Shown: piece after piece, positions 1 to 9,857 of the stretch
Numbering within the stretch: the stretch's first letter is position 1
How the letters are laid out: each line of letters starts with the position of its first letter
Assembly (NCBI GenBank): GCA_033816765.1
Contig: CM066294.1
Location: 1,798,001-1,862,000, forward strand
Source: Nothopassalora personata
Taxonomy: Eukaryota; Ascomycota; Dothideomycetes; Mycosphaerellales; Mycosphaerellaceae
DNA length: 64,000 nucleotides
Reading direction: 5' to 3'
Notes under the pieces: generated by a model
Seen by the model: only the letters and a program-made list of their open reading frames with translations
Databases searched by the model: none
What the model was told of the DNA's origin: nothing
Program-made: the position numbers and the translations under genes

Positions 1-1094
1 GAGGTTGGCTCGTCTTGGTCGTCACTCTGTTCTTCTTCTTCTTCGTCGTCGTCTTCTCCTTCATGATCATTATTGGCTCCGCTCTCGTTGCGCTCAGAAG
101 CTGCACTTCGAGGTTCGGGCGATGTTAGCGCACTTTCGAGGCCAGCTGCTCGAAGCACTTGCCTATGCTCGCTCTCCAAGCCGTTCATGGCGTGACATGC
201 GCTGCATCTCCATTTGCCGATGTCCTCCAGTGTTCGCGCTCCTGGTGGTGCTTGTCCGTTCACCAGGCGACAGCTCTGGCAAATCAGCGCTATGCGATTC
301 TTTGCTTGGGTCTCATCCTCTCCTAGCACCACGTCCATTATACGATCATACCATTTTGGACCCTCCGAGTATTGCACTAACGGCTGTCGTAGGGTTGGCG
401 GTCTGCTCGACGCGGAGAACGCATTCGGTGCAAACTCTTCATTCGGGGCGCTCTGACCGTTTGCGATCGGTGGTCGTGGAAGGGCAGCAGGCGCACCTTC
501 TGGACGTGGACGTGGAATGTTCGCAGTGGGCGGTGGCTGTCTGCCTGGGATGTTCGCCGTGGGCGGTGGAGCGAATCCAGTTCTGTTCTGAGGCGACGCC
601 TGGCTTCCTGGCCCAATATCTGACTTCATCTTGCCTTTCGGCTGTGGTGAGGGTTGTCGTTTCGGTGATGCCCCATATTTCTCGAGTAGCTGTTGTGTGC
701 TATCATACTTTGTTGCGGTCTTGAGCCGCGAAATTGCCTGATCTCGTTGCTTGTTGAGATCGTTCAAATGGTTCTGCGTACTTGAGACGCGGTAGTTGTA
801 GTATGCATCGAGGCCAGTCCGCACGCCAAAGATCAGGACAGGGCTTCCAGCAATAGCGGTGTACTCGGCATAGCCCCATTTGTCCCAGCCGGTCACAAGC
901 GTAAGCACTGCGGCCACAACGAGGTACAAAAAGGTTGTGTAGAGGGTCCACAAGGCTTTGAAGCGGCGTTGATTTGAGCGGAATGAATCATGTCGCGCTT
1001 GTGCTTTGGTGATTTTGGTTGACAGCTGCTTGAGCTCTTTCTCGAAGGACGCCGCACTGTTGTCGTCGCCTTTGAACGGCCAGAAAGACACCAT
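1..1094 (-). CDS. lnp1: Lunapark-family ER junction protein (3' end outside window)
   Basis: The frame is open without introns from an ATG at 1094 to the window edge, about 364 codons, and the C-terminus is probably only just missing. After a short basic N-terminus with a coiled-coil-like stretch (about residues 15-45) come two hydrophobic segments (about 47-68 and 75-95). A proline-rich linker follows, with a near-duplicated PPPTANIP unit (about 177-193). A zinc ribbon is formed by CQSC (272-275) and CSAC (297-300), and the tail is strongly acidic. This order of two membrane segments, linker and C4 zinc ribbon is the hallmark of lunapark/Lnp1. Proteins of that family stabilise three-way junctions of the tubular ER, with both ends in the cytosol. 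The assignment rests on architecture and the zinc-ribbon spacing. The symbol is given by homology to yeast Lnp1. Confidence 0.9.
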   Translation of the reverse strand, partial: MVSFWPFKGDDNSAASFEKELKQLSTKITKAQARHDSFRSNQRRFKALWTLYTTFLYLVVAAVLTLVTGWDKWGYAEYTAIAGSPVLIFGVRTGLDAYYNYRVSSTQNHLNDLNKQRDQAISRLKTATKYDSTQQLLEKYGASPKRQPSPQPKGKMKSDIGPGSQASPQNRTGFAPPPTANIPGRQPPPTANIPRPRPEGAPAALPRPPIANGQSAPNEEFAPNAFSASSRPPTLRQPLVQYSEGPKWYDRIMDVVLGEDETQAKNRIALICQSCRLVNGQAPPGARTLEDIGKWRCSACHAMNGLESEHRQVLRAAGLESALTSPEPRSAASERNESGANNDHEGEDDDEEEEEQSDDQDEPT

Positions 1095-1994
1095 TGTGTC
1101 TAGTATGATGTTGCTACCGGTTCATGTTGTTGTGAAGTCCTTCATCAACAGCTATCTCTGTACACGTGGTGTTGTCGAAATGAAGAGGTGTTCACGATTG
1201 ATGTCATGCTGGTTGCGTGGGCGCCTCGTGGCCTGTGCCACAATCCATCTCCCTTCATCTCACTTCACTTCTCATTGCAATCGCATGTAATGCACTGCGC
1301 CGGTCATCGAGCATACTGTAGACGCAGAGCACCTCATACTGGTCCTATTACCGACATACGTCAGTCCCGCATCGCTCGCAATGGTCACATTGATGGACTG
1401 CCCAAGCACGTGGGAATATGTGCACATGCATTCACACCCCGTCCTGATCGAGCAGAATCATATCCACACAGCGCACTGGCCTCAATCGAAGACGGCTGAT
1501 TACCTCGGATCGTGGAGCTTCCAAGGATCGCTATCGTCAGCTCAGCCAATGGCCATGATGATTTCTAGATATCACAGCTCGCTGGGCGGCTAAAACTGCT
1601 GGCGCTTAGCATCCCTCACGCGACTCTTCGAGAAATGCTTCTTGGCCAAACACCTCACTCCGGCGGCACAGAAGGCCATTCGCCATACTCATGACCTGGG
1701 CGTCCGCATGGCCTTCACCGCACCACTTCCCAGCACTATCACGGCGCGATGCAAGTCGTGACTCCCCAAAGCGCTATCGATTTTATGCAGGCGATTAATG
1801 TGCTCCACTCGAGGTCTTCTGACGCCAGTACGAGGGTATGATATATGAGAACAGGTACCTTCTCGTGCTACGTGCATTTTTCACGTAGTCAGTCACTCCT
1901 TCGTACGTTAATCTTCCCTCGACCTGGTGTTGGGGTTCTCTTTATCTTCTCTCTTAGTCCAACCATTCACTGCATCTCCATCCGGTCTGGTACC
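1095..1994. other. Intergenic region between two divergent genes
   Basis: About 900 bases separate the starts of the lunapark gene and the disordered-protein gene, so both promoters must lie here. No long frame with a protein-like composition and no clear repeat is visible. CT-rich stretches just before 1995 are typical of fungal promoters and leaders. Confidence 0.5.
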
Positions 1995-4001
1995 ATGGCT
2001 CCATCCCAATTGCATCTATTTCCTGCGCCTTCGACTGGGATGTCACGCAAGACCAGTCTCAAGAGACTCAAGACCGACCACACTCCCAACTTGAAAGGCG
2101 AGCTTAATGTTAAGGGCGTAGCTTTCCAAGTCGTGAGTTCACCTAAGTCTGCGAAGGTAGACCCGGCTGCGGATGCTTTCAAGCACTCGCTCTTCTGCGA
2201 TCCTTCAGTCACGCCGCCAACAATAGAGTTGCCTGTCTTCTCATCGATTGCGCAGATCGACAACCCCAAAGGTGGTCTCATAAGTCGAAAATCAAGGACA
2301 CGGAGGCGGTCGAGTCCGATCACAAGAGCTGGCGGCCATGAGAGCTACAATGACCCTTCGCCTTCCGTCCAAGACGACGAACTGTGTCCACTGCCGACGA
2401 ATACATTATTTGGCTCTTCCTCGCCACCTAAGCGTGGTCTGCCGCGCCTGAGGCGGCCGATAACCCCACAGAACATATCTACTGCCTCCATGGTGGATAC
2501 TACATCTTCAATTGATGAACGCGACCAGCTGTCACCGCTGCCCAGCACGGCTCAGTTCAAGACCTCATCAATACCAGCCGCGGAATACCCTGGCACTAAC
2601 TGTTCAGGGAGTCTTTCAAGTTCAAGACCATCGCGTAGTCAAATGGATGCTCCAGGCTATACCTCGCCCATGCGCTCCATCTTTCCTGTCTACGATCCCG
2701 CAAGAACTCTTGATCGGCAAAGCTACTATCCATCACCAATGGCTCATTCGCCGCCGCCTTACATGTGCGACAATGTCAGCAAAGTCGGTAGTCCTATTTC
2801 GAGACAAAGTCTAAGGCGGTTCGACTCCGGCGTGGGCCTGGTAGATGGCTATGAACATATCCCAGCCGCTGCACATGCTGACCTTGAGGTTCTGTGGAGA
2901 GCGTCCAAGGAAGAGTTCCCCGTGGCCGGCAGGAAATGCAGCTTTTCTCTGTACCAACAGCGTGAGAAGATGCTTGCGATAGGCACTTCCCCAGAAGATT
3001 TGATTTTCTCGATGGAGCGAGAGGCCCACGACTCCCCTTCGTGCAGCTCGGGCCCTCCCAAGCGCTTCACGATACAAAAGCACTGCCCTACTGCACCAAG
3101 CTCATCGCCAGTGGCTCAGATCGTCCTTCCCGCGCGATCCGAGAGCAAGAGCTCAGGAAAAGACGTCAAAGAGATTACCGCAATATTCCCGCAAGCTGCA
3201 GCCGTCAGTTACATCGAAGCTGTTCTCAATTCACCTCAGGCTCATCACATTGCCACTTTCGACCCAAATGCAGAGTCGCCACAGGCAGAGAGATTAGCAC
3301 AAGATGCAGTTGCTGATGCACATCGTGACTATAGTTGCGATCTCATCAAAAAGACTCGCAAGCGGGATAGCCTCGGGGCGGTGACGGCAGCATATGATAT
3401 TGTCCATCCGTCCCTAGGAACATGCCCGGTAACAGTGACGAAGTCACTCTCGCCCTCCTCGAGAACAGGCCCACGAGCCAAGATCAGTCTCCATCACCCC
3501 TCAGCTACACCGGCAGCGATAGCGTCTGACACCTTGAATATGGCATTCCTCGATTTTGCCCACGATGCGTGTGTGCTTGATATTCCAGGACTGCTGGCAC
3601 TTGATAGCCACCATGTTATCGACACTGTCATCAGTACATTGCTAGCCGTGGCGGTTATCGAGAATGATGCTCTGGTACAGGAAAGCATCACGTTCGATGC
3701 TCCACCTCTCACACCCTCTCCAAGGGCAACGAAGCAAGAACGGAGGTCATCTGTGGAGTCCTCGACATCAAGGAAGCTGTTCTCCCGCAATGGCACAAGG
3801 AAGGAGAAGAAGCAGAAGAAGGCGGAGCCTGAATCTGTCATTGAAGAGCAAGTTGAATTGCCTGGCGTAGCAAGGGCATCATTGAAGGTCATCAAGTTCG
3901 GCTTCAAGGCCACGGCTTGGGTTGTAATCACCGGTGTCAAGGTCGGGTTCAAGGTCGGCACTGGTGTGGTAGGATATGGTGCGACGACGCTTGCCAAGTG
4001 A
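1995..4001 (+). CDS. Large disordered protein of unknown function
   Basis: A single exon encodes about 668 residues if translation starts at the ATG at 1995 (MAPSQLHLFPAPSTG). The frame is open further upstream to 1845, but those residues come from a CT-rich leader, so 1995 is preferred. Most of the protein is low complexity, rich in Ser and Pro, with basic patches such as RKSRTRRRSS, as in scaffold or regulatory proteins. A more ordered part around residues 495-590 contains hydrophobic helices. A Lys/Arg-rich stretch (RKEKKQKK, about 613-620) precedes a C-terminal segment of about 40 residues with Gly, Val and Lys alternating (VGFKVGTGVVGYG), which could lie on a membrane. I do not recognise a family. 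Codon use and length argue for a real gene. The antisense frame at 3494-3997 is a shadow. Confidence 0.8.
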   Translation: MAPSQLHLFPAPSTGMSRKTSLKRLKTDHTPNLKGELNVKGVAFQVVSSPKSAKVDPAADAFKHSLFCDPSVTPPTIELPVFSSIAQIDNPKGGLISRKSRTRRRSSPITRAGGHESYNDPSPSVQDDELCPLPTNTLFGSSSPPKRGLPRLRRPITPQNISTASMVDTTSSIDERDQLSPLPSTAQFKTSSIPAAEYPGTNCSGSLSSSRPSRSQMDAPGYTSPMRSIFPVYDPARTLDRQSYYPSPMAHSPPPYMCDNVSKVGSPISRQSLRRFDSGVGLVDGYEHIPAAAHADLEVLWRASKEEFPVAGRKCSFSLYQQREKMLAIGTSPEDLIFSMEREAHDSPSCSSGPPKRFTIQKHCPTAPSSSPVAQIVLPARSESKSSGKDVKEITAIFPQAAAVSYIEAVLNSPQAHHIATFDPNAESPQAERLAQDAVADAHRDYSCDLIKKTRKRDSLGAVTAAYDIVHPSLGTCPVTVTKSLSPSSRTGPRAKISLHHPSATPAAIASDTLNMAFLDFAHDACVLDIPGLLALDSHHVIDTVISTLLAVAVIENDALVQESITFDAPPLTPSPRATKQERRSSVESSTSRKLFSRNGTRKEKKQKKAEPESVIEEQVELPGVARASLKVIKFGFKATAWVVITGVKVGFKVGTGVVGYGATTLAK

Positions 4002-4531
4002 GGATCTGCTGTTTGGATTTCTGCTCGGAATCGAGTTCATGTGCATCATCCATGCGGTTTCTCATAGTCGGTGCTCCCAGGAGTCTTCCAGGAGGAGAAG
4101 TAAGACATTGAATACCTTCATAGGCCGCGGGGCTGATACCTGATCCTTTGATTCCGTCCAATGACCTTTGGGAGACGCTTAGCTTGCTTCCGATCGACCT
4201 TGGCAATGTGAAAGAGGCCTGCAGGTAAACGACGCCCCGCTTCGTCACTTCTGCACTGCACAATGAACCTAGCGTGTTTCAAGAGCTTCGTGCATTCGTG
4301 AATGCATACATGAAAATGCTTGTAATCTGGACACGAGCATACCTTATCCAATATCCTCTCACAGCTGCGGAGCCACAGAGTCTTACAGGTCAGCCTATAT
4401 TGAGCATCACCGGTCGACGTCAGCTCTTGCATTCACAGCCTGCATTGCGTTGCACCGCCTCGCAGCCCAGTATTGAACAATCTGACTGCCTAAAGTCAAC
4501 ACTTCTCTTCCAGCGTGGACACTGAGCAAAG
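4002..4531. other. Intergenic, no gene seen
   Basis: This 530-base stretch holds the 3' end of the preceding gene and the promoter of the GPI-protein gene. Short frames on both strands show no domain or natural composition. Confidence 0.5.
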
Positions 4532-5170
4532 ATGCACGCGACACTCTCACTCTCGCTCACCCTGGTCAGCCTCGCATTGGCACAAACCGAAGTCGAAAAC
4601 AGCTCAACACAAACCAATCCCATCGAAGTCACAGCCAGCAGAGGGCCCACGAACGATGTGCCGAACATAAGCGATGCCTCAGCAGTCTCGACCACGATCA
4701 ATTTGAGCGATTTGCCAACAGCCACAATCACCGACAATGTCATCCCCGGATGCGAGACAGTGACAGTTGCTGGAGAGCCCATATTCAGCATCCAGACCGA
4801 TACAGTCCTCGCCACCGGCTGTACGTTCACTGTATACAACGATGGCACCACGACAGCGTCAGGTAGCGAGGTCACGGTCAGCATCCAGCCAACAGGTCCT
4901 CTCAACCCGAGCAATGGCACGAGTATTGTGACTGGTGGACCTGGTGCTGCTACAGGCAATGCCCCGAATATCACGAGCATTACTGTTGGTCAAGGATTAC
5001 CTTCTTCTGGTCAGAGCACCACGCCCACGGGCGCGCAAGCTTCGAGTACGACTGGTTCGGGAAGTGCTTCGGGATCGGCAGCGGAGCAGACTGGGGCTGC
5101 GGACAGTTTGGGTATTGTGAGTGCAGCACTGGGACTTGCTGCTGTCGCGGCTGGGGCTGTGCTTTTGTGA
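4532..5170 (+). CDS. Secreted Ser/Thr-rich protein, probably GPI-anchored
   Basis: A single exon encodes 212 residues. The N-terminus is a signal peptide (MHATLSLSLTLVSLALAQ) with a likely cut after Ala-Gln near residue 18. The middle is rich in Thr, Ser, Asn and Gly with several N-glycosylation sequons (for example ENSS, NGTS and NITS). A compact part around residues 75-95 carries two cysteines. The C-terminus has a Ser/Gly/Ala spacer followed by a hydrophobic tail (LGLAAVAAGAVLL) ending at the stop, which fits GPI attachment near residues 180-190. Such proteins are usually fixed in the fungal cell wall or plasma membrane. No enzyme domain is visible. Confidence 0.82.
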   Translation: MHATLSLSLTLVSLALAQTEVENSSTQTNPIEVTASRGPTNDVPNISDASAVSTTINLSDLPTATITDNVIPGCETVTVAGEPIFSIQTDTVLATGCTFTVYNDGTTTASGSEVTVSIQPTGPLNPSNGTSIVTGGPGAATGNAPNITSITVGQGLPSSGQSTTPTGAQASSTTGSGSASGSAAEQTGAADSLGIVSAALGLAAVAAGAVLL

Positions 5171-5361
5171 GGGTAGATGACTTTGTGGCGAGTTGAAGGT
5201 CTAATAGGCAGGCAAAGTGAGATTTCGGTGAGGTTGAGGCAATGGATAAATTGCTCACGAAGTGGGAAAAAAAAGGAAGTAATGCTGGAACGGAGGGCGG
5301 ACGTCACAAGTCATCTTAATCCAAATAGAAGCCTCCTGAGATGTCAAGCATCTATAATCAA

Positions 5362-6366
5362 TTAAAGCCCAGGGATATCGAGCATATCCGTAATGGCCCC
5401 TGTCAAGTTCCTAAGCGCATTTGCACCTCCAGCCACAGACACAAGAGCGTTCGCATAAGAATCCTTGAGAATGACTGGTCGAGCGTCAGCACATATGCCA
5501 CTTGCAAGACGTCAACACACTTACTTTGACCCTCCATGAACAAATCCGGGTTAGCAGCAGACAGCTCCAAAATGTACTGCCCCAAGCTCAAGAGCGTAAT
5601 CGGAACGGCGCTGGGCCTCCAACCCAACTCGTAGGGCAACTTCTGCTTCTCAAAGAGACTCCTCACATAATCAATCCTAGCACTGTTCGTGACCGGGGAA
5701 TCCATTGTCTGAACATAAAGTCCCGTTTCTCCCGAGCTAAGGAGAAACTGCATCGGCCCGTACAGACTGGTTGGGTTGCTCGCCTGAGACTTCTTGATGT
5801 TGGAATACCTCGCCTTCGACGCAGACGGGGTGGTTGTCTTGGTCTGTCCCCTGTAGAACGACAGCGTACCGTCCCAGGTCTGCTGGTTGAAATTGGTGTT
5901 GTCGCCGAAATATTTGTCAAGGCGGGACAAGCTGCCGTCGTGTTCGATGGGGAAGTTGTGGATGTCGAGGTTGTCGAGGTCGAAAGAGCCGCCTGCTGGG
6001 TTCGGGGAAGAGGTGAGACCGACCGCGCCGATTACTGCCATGAAGTCTGGGCCAATGTTCATGCCTTGAGCGCCGCCTGTGATCAGTTGTGGGATTGTGA
6101 GGCCTTTGCCATTGCGGTTGATGAAATTATGGTTGGCGAGGCTGTTCAGACCCGGACAAGGCGAACGAACTTCAAGGTATCAACATTGTGGTCGTGTATG
6201 GGATGTGTCGGTACCTACCATCGCCCTCGCCTGGCGCTCTCCACTGCGTGAAGCGTGGATCATTTGGGTTGAAGGTGGCATTCTTTAGCAGTCCTGATAT
6301 ATCCAATTGGCCATTGACCGAGACGGCCAGCACGACAGTACTTGCAATAATAATGCTCGACTTCAT
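5362..6366 (-). CDS. Secreted chloroperoxidase-like heme-thiolate peroxidase (Peroxidase_2 family)
   Basis: Three exons (6366-6219, 6169-5525, 5474-5362) with introns of 49 and 50 bases give 301 residues. The first intron falls inside the sequence G-D-V-R-S-P-C-P-G-L-N, so splicing creates the PCP motif whose cysteine is the axial ligand of the heme. The second signature, EHDGSLSR, matches the EHD site of chloroperoxidases, which binds the structural metal and supplies the acid-base residue. It is unlike the EGD form of short peroxygenases. The N-terminus (MKSSIIIASTVVLAVSVNGQ) is a signal peptide. Family members use hydrogen peroxide outside the cell for peroxidation, peroxygenation or halogenation; the substrate here cannot be told. 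The last exon is assigned from a good gtaagt donor and an in-frame join to the TAA at 5362. Confidence 0.88.
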
Positions 6367-6467
6367 CTTGAAAGATGTTTCGCCTGCCGTACAAGATGAG
6401 GTAGAATCGAAGGCCCGGAGAGGAATGTTTGGTCTAAGGTACTCCAGCCATTACATATAACTTGCTT

Positions 6468-6761
6468 TTAAGAGGTCGCACCAAAGGGAGGAGGTACCTT
6501 GGCTTCGACGGCAATGCTCAAGCGTCGGCAAAAGACATGTCTGTCAAATAGTTGTAGGCGTAGCGTGAAGCCGTTGACGCAAGATTGCCAGCCAAGCTTT
6601 AGATCTGCTGCCCTTCTTACTTCTTCTGCTGTTAGCGTTTCGGGAGGCTTGGGTCTTTTGGGCAGCCGAGGTCCATATGGCTGAGTTATCCGAAGATAAA
6701 AATGTAACCATCTGTCGCATGTCTGCACAGTCTGTCTACTATTTCCTGCCCTTGTCCTCAA
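6468..6761 (-). CDS. Small hypothetical protein, doubtful
   Basis: An open frame of 97 codons between the peroxidase and SAM50 genes. Its C-terminal two thirds have a mixed composition (for example TAEEVRRAADLKLGW), but no domain, signal peptide or membrane segment is visible. Chance is a real alternative. A family member with the same frame in a related genome would be needed to accept it. Confidence 0.25.
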   Translation of the reverse strand: MRTRAGNSRQTVQTCDRWLHFYLRITQPYGPRLPKRPKPPETLTAEEVRRAADLKLGWQSCVNGFTLRLQLFDRHVFCRRLSIAVEAKVPPPFGATS

Positions 6762-6903
6762 GCCAAATCGAGCAGCTGGTCAGTCAGCATTGTTCTCAGC
6801 AAATGACCCACTTTCGAGCAGCTAGTCACACTCAAGCTCGCAGCAAGCACAAAACTCCAGTCGTCTTCCTGTACGTTCTTCTTTCTTCTTTTATCAACAC
6901 ACC

Positions 6904-7034
6904 GGAGAGGTCGTCTAACGGCAGGATACGTGGGGGGCCCTAGCTGTCTTCATTCTTTTGGCATGCGAAGGGTGGCAGTCGTCCGCCAGTACCATTCAAC
7001 TCACGAGACGGAGGTTCAATTCCTTCCCACTCCA
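6904..7034 (+). tRNA. tRNA-like sequence with a roughly 60-base insert in the anticodon loop (possibly a pseudo-tRNA)
   Basis: A 5' arm GGAGAGG (6904-6910) pairs with CCACTCC (7027-7033) except for one A-A mismatch. A D-arm-like GTCTAACGGCAGGAT follows at 6913-6927. CGTGG (6929-6933) pairs with TCACG (7001-7005) with one wobble. The T-arm is well formed: GGAGG, loop TTCAATT, CCTTC (7010-7026), with a B-box. The 67 bases between the anticodon half-stems would be a 7-base loop plus an insert of about 60, long for a fungal tRNA intron. The loop does not begin with the usual pyrimidine-U, so no anticodon can be named. It may be a decayed tRNA or a tRNA-derived element. Confidence 0.3.
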
Positions 7035-7454
7035 CAATATCTTTTTCATCGGTCTGTTGGCCTTCTCGCCGGCATCTGGAGAAGAACTCTCTTCCGAAAT
7101 CTTGGAGACTCTATCACTGTGGCTTTGCTGTCGCCGTCGTGCACATGCTGTGTCATTGTAACCCTCTTTTCTGGTTGTGTCGCTGCCCAAGTGCACGTCT
7201 TAATTCTTGTCGTCGTGATCATCATTTCCAGGGGGTCGGGCGCCCCGAGATCCATCTCCACCGCCTACCCGTTACATCGACGACACTGTTGGGTCAACGT
7301 CGCTCAACTAATGGAAGCTGGAGAAGCCAAGCACCACCAATGAGGCAACATTCTTACGATGGAGCGTGCGGTAGCGATAGGTTAGAAGCTACATGGTCGA
7401 GAGCTGAACTGGTCTCTTTCGAGCGGGTATATACAAGTCTATGAAGCCAGAAGT

Positions 7455-9079
7455 CTACAGGAAATTCAATCCTACCCCAAAGCTCAACCCCTTCCTGCCT
7501 TCCTCGCCCTTCCTGATGACGAGTGGCAAGCTGAAGTTGACCTCGACGCGAGCGGCAGGGTGGGCATACACCACTCCAAACCCAGCCGCAGCACTTGGCA
7601 AGCTGCTCGTAAGATCGCTGAAAGTCCTTGATACGCTGTTGCTGACATCACCCATGGTCATCGGCTGATCTCTCGCGTCTCCTTGTCTTGAGTCACGAAG
7701 TGCTAGTAACCTTCCACCATTGACGAAAGCCTGCAGCCGTAACGGTGTTTCTTTTCCGACCCGTGGAAGGGGAAAGAGAAAGCTTGCGCCTCCTGCTGCG
7801 TAGACGTCGCCGCCGGCCGCATCTTGGCCATCGCGTGGTCCAAGGCCGGAAATTCGGAAGCCACGAACGTCGGTTGGTCCGCCGAGCTGGAAGCGGTCGT
7901 TGAGTCGGCTTGATGCGGGAGCGCTCTGACCTGCCAAAGGGAGGGGAGCCATGACGCCGTATCTTAGACCTGCTGTGAAGGAGATGCCGCTGTCGCCTTT
8001 GACGCCGGGAATGGGTACCGGTAGTGCTGCTTGTGATTCGACTTCGTATTTGGCGAATGCCACGTCACCTTTCAGTGGTCCGAAGCCTGCCAGCTCGCCA
8101 ACGGATTTCAAGAGGTAGCCTCGTGAAGGGAGCATGGGGATGTCTCGTGAGTCGTAGCTCCAGGTGTAGTTGAGGCTGCTCTTGAAGCTGTCTCCTGCGT
8201 CTGCTCGGACTGTGGGACTGGCTTTCTCGGCTAGGCCGGTGATCTGCCTCCACAGGCCGGAGTATGCGAATGTGTGTTGAATGAATGGGCTGGTCCTCCA
8301 CAGCAGTTTTGCATCTCCACCTCGCAGAACTTCTTCGTGACTCGCCCATGGCTTGAGGGTGCTGCTTTGAAGTGCTCCGATCTCTACTCGTAGATCTGGG
8401 TCCGAAAGTATGGGTATGTCGAAGGTAGCCGAGTATGCACTTCGCGTCCTTGTTCCCAGACTTGCGTGGGCATTTAATCGTTCGGCGCCACCAAAGATGT
8501 TGCGAAGTGTTGCATTTACGTATGCACTGCCCTCACTGCTTCCTGCTTCTGTTCCCGTCTTGATCGTGTATCGTCCCCTCTCCTTGGCGCTCACAAAGAC
8601 TGCATAGTCGGTAGGCGTTGAGCCAGGATCTGTGCTGTCTGGTCGGTCGATGTAGGTAGAGATGGGCTGCTGGAAGATGTCTAGGCGATTGAGCTTGTCC
8701 ACTGCGTTGGATACTTCGGTCAGAGCTTCGCGAAGGGTGTAGTAGTGGTCATTGGAGCGATTGTGTGAGAGGAGAGGGTTGAAGATTCGCTCGAGAAATG
8801 CATGGCGCGTATGTTCGGCGTGGAGGACTCGGATGGAGGAGATGGTCACGGGAGCAGTGGAATTGATGGCGATCAGCTCATTCTGCCGGGCTTCGGCCTT
8901 TGCGTATGAGGCATGGATGCGATCGTTGACCTCCTGCTCACGCTGCTCCAGCACTTTGGCATCGATTGGCTTGCGGAGCTGCTGGAAGACCTGAGAACAT
9001 GGGGTAAGCACCGCATGGTGATCAGTGGATATACACACGGGATACTCACATCGTCGCCCAGCGGCTCAAAGGTCGCCAT
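7455..9079 (-). CDS. SAM50: Sam50/Tob55, beta-barrel core of the mitochondrial SAM complex
   Basis: Two exons (9079-9050 and 8990-7455) with a 59-base intron give 521 residues. The first exon encodes only MATFEPLGDD and the second continues with VFQQLRKPIDAKVLEQREQE. The start at 9079 is chosen because the frame beginning further in lacks this joined N-terminus. Residues 40-120 resemble a POTRA domain. The rest is a bacterial-surface-antigen/Omp85 barrel with the conserved loop-6 motif in RFQLGGPTDVRGF and a beta-signal-like C-terminus ending in hydrophobic residues (GLNFL). The length suits fungal Sam50 (about 480-520). Sam50 inserts beta-barrel proteins such as porin and Tom40 into the mitochondrial outer membrane. 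It is essential in yeast. Confidence 0.93.
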
Positions 9080-9857
9080 CGATTCAAGGATTGAACTGTA
9101 CGACGGACTTCATAACTGTTGCTAGGAGCTTACTTTGAGGTCGCATCCAAGACGGAGTGCGGTCCGATCTCGCGGAACCCTCATACATTCGACCTTCACA
9201 CTACAGTATCCTTGTTCCTCACTGCCTCAGCGACATCGAATCGATAGAATCTGCAATCTGTACGAACCCATGGCCCGACGATACGCTCAATGGGCGACTG
9301 CACACCTCTCATCTGCCAGGTCGCGCGCACGCGGCACTCGACACCATGTCATCAGAGCTAGGCCGTCCCTCGTGATGCACACCTGAGATGAAGGAGGGCA
9401 GCACCAGCCTACCATCATACTCATGACGTCGTCCTCCTCTAAACCGAGTACATGGCACTGCTGCCTCTGCTCACCTTCATTCTTCACCTCCCCAATTCCA
9501 GCAGCAGCATCAGGCCATCCATGCCATCCCATAACACGCTGAGAGCTGTTCAGTATTCCCTCTGGGCTGCAACAATTACAGGCATGCTTTTGTGCCTGAA
9601 GATCTTAATGACCCCTGCAGCATACGCCTTTGGTCTCTGCTTACTATGACAGCCTATTCCTCGCTGATGAACAGCTATGCTCCTTTGAATGCAAAGTTCT
9701 GCACAAAGGAATGTCATTACCATGTCGCCATTGGTGCCAAGAGCGCCTTCCGTCTTGGTATGCCAGATCGCAGGTCTCATAAATCCACGCCTACCCACGT
9801 ACTCATCACCACGCCCACCACGAAAGAATTTCATCCGCAGCAGGACCGTGGTAAAAG
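9080..9857. other. Intergenic region, divergent promoters
   Basis: This 778-base region separates the SAM50 start from the CHR transporter start and contains only short frames without recognisable domains. Confidence 0.5.

Noticed and set aside
3494..3997. 167-codon minus-strand frame
   Set aside because: Antisense to the disordered-protein gene, with no domain and no promoter of its own.
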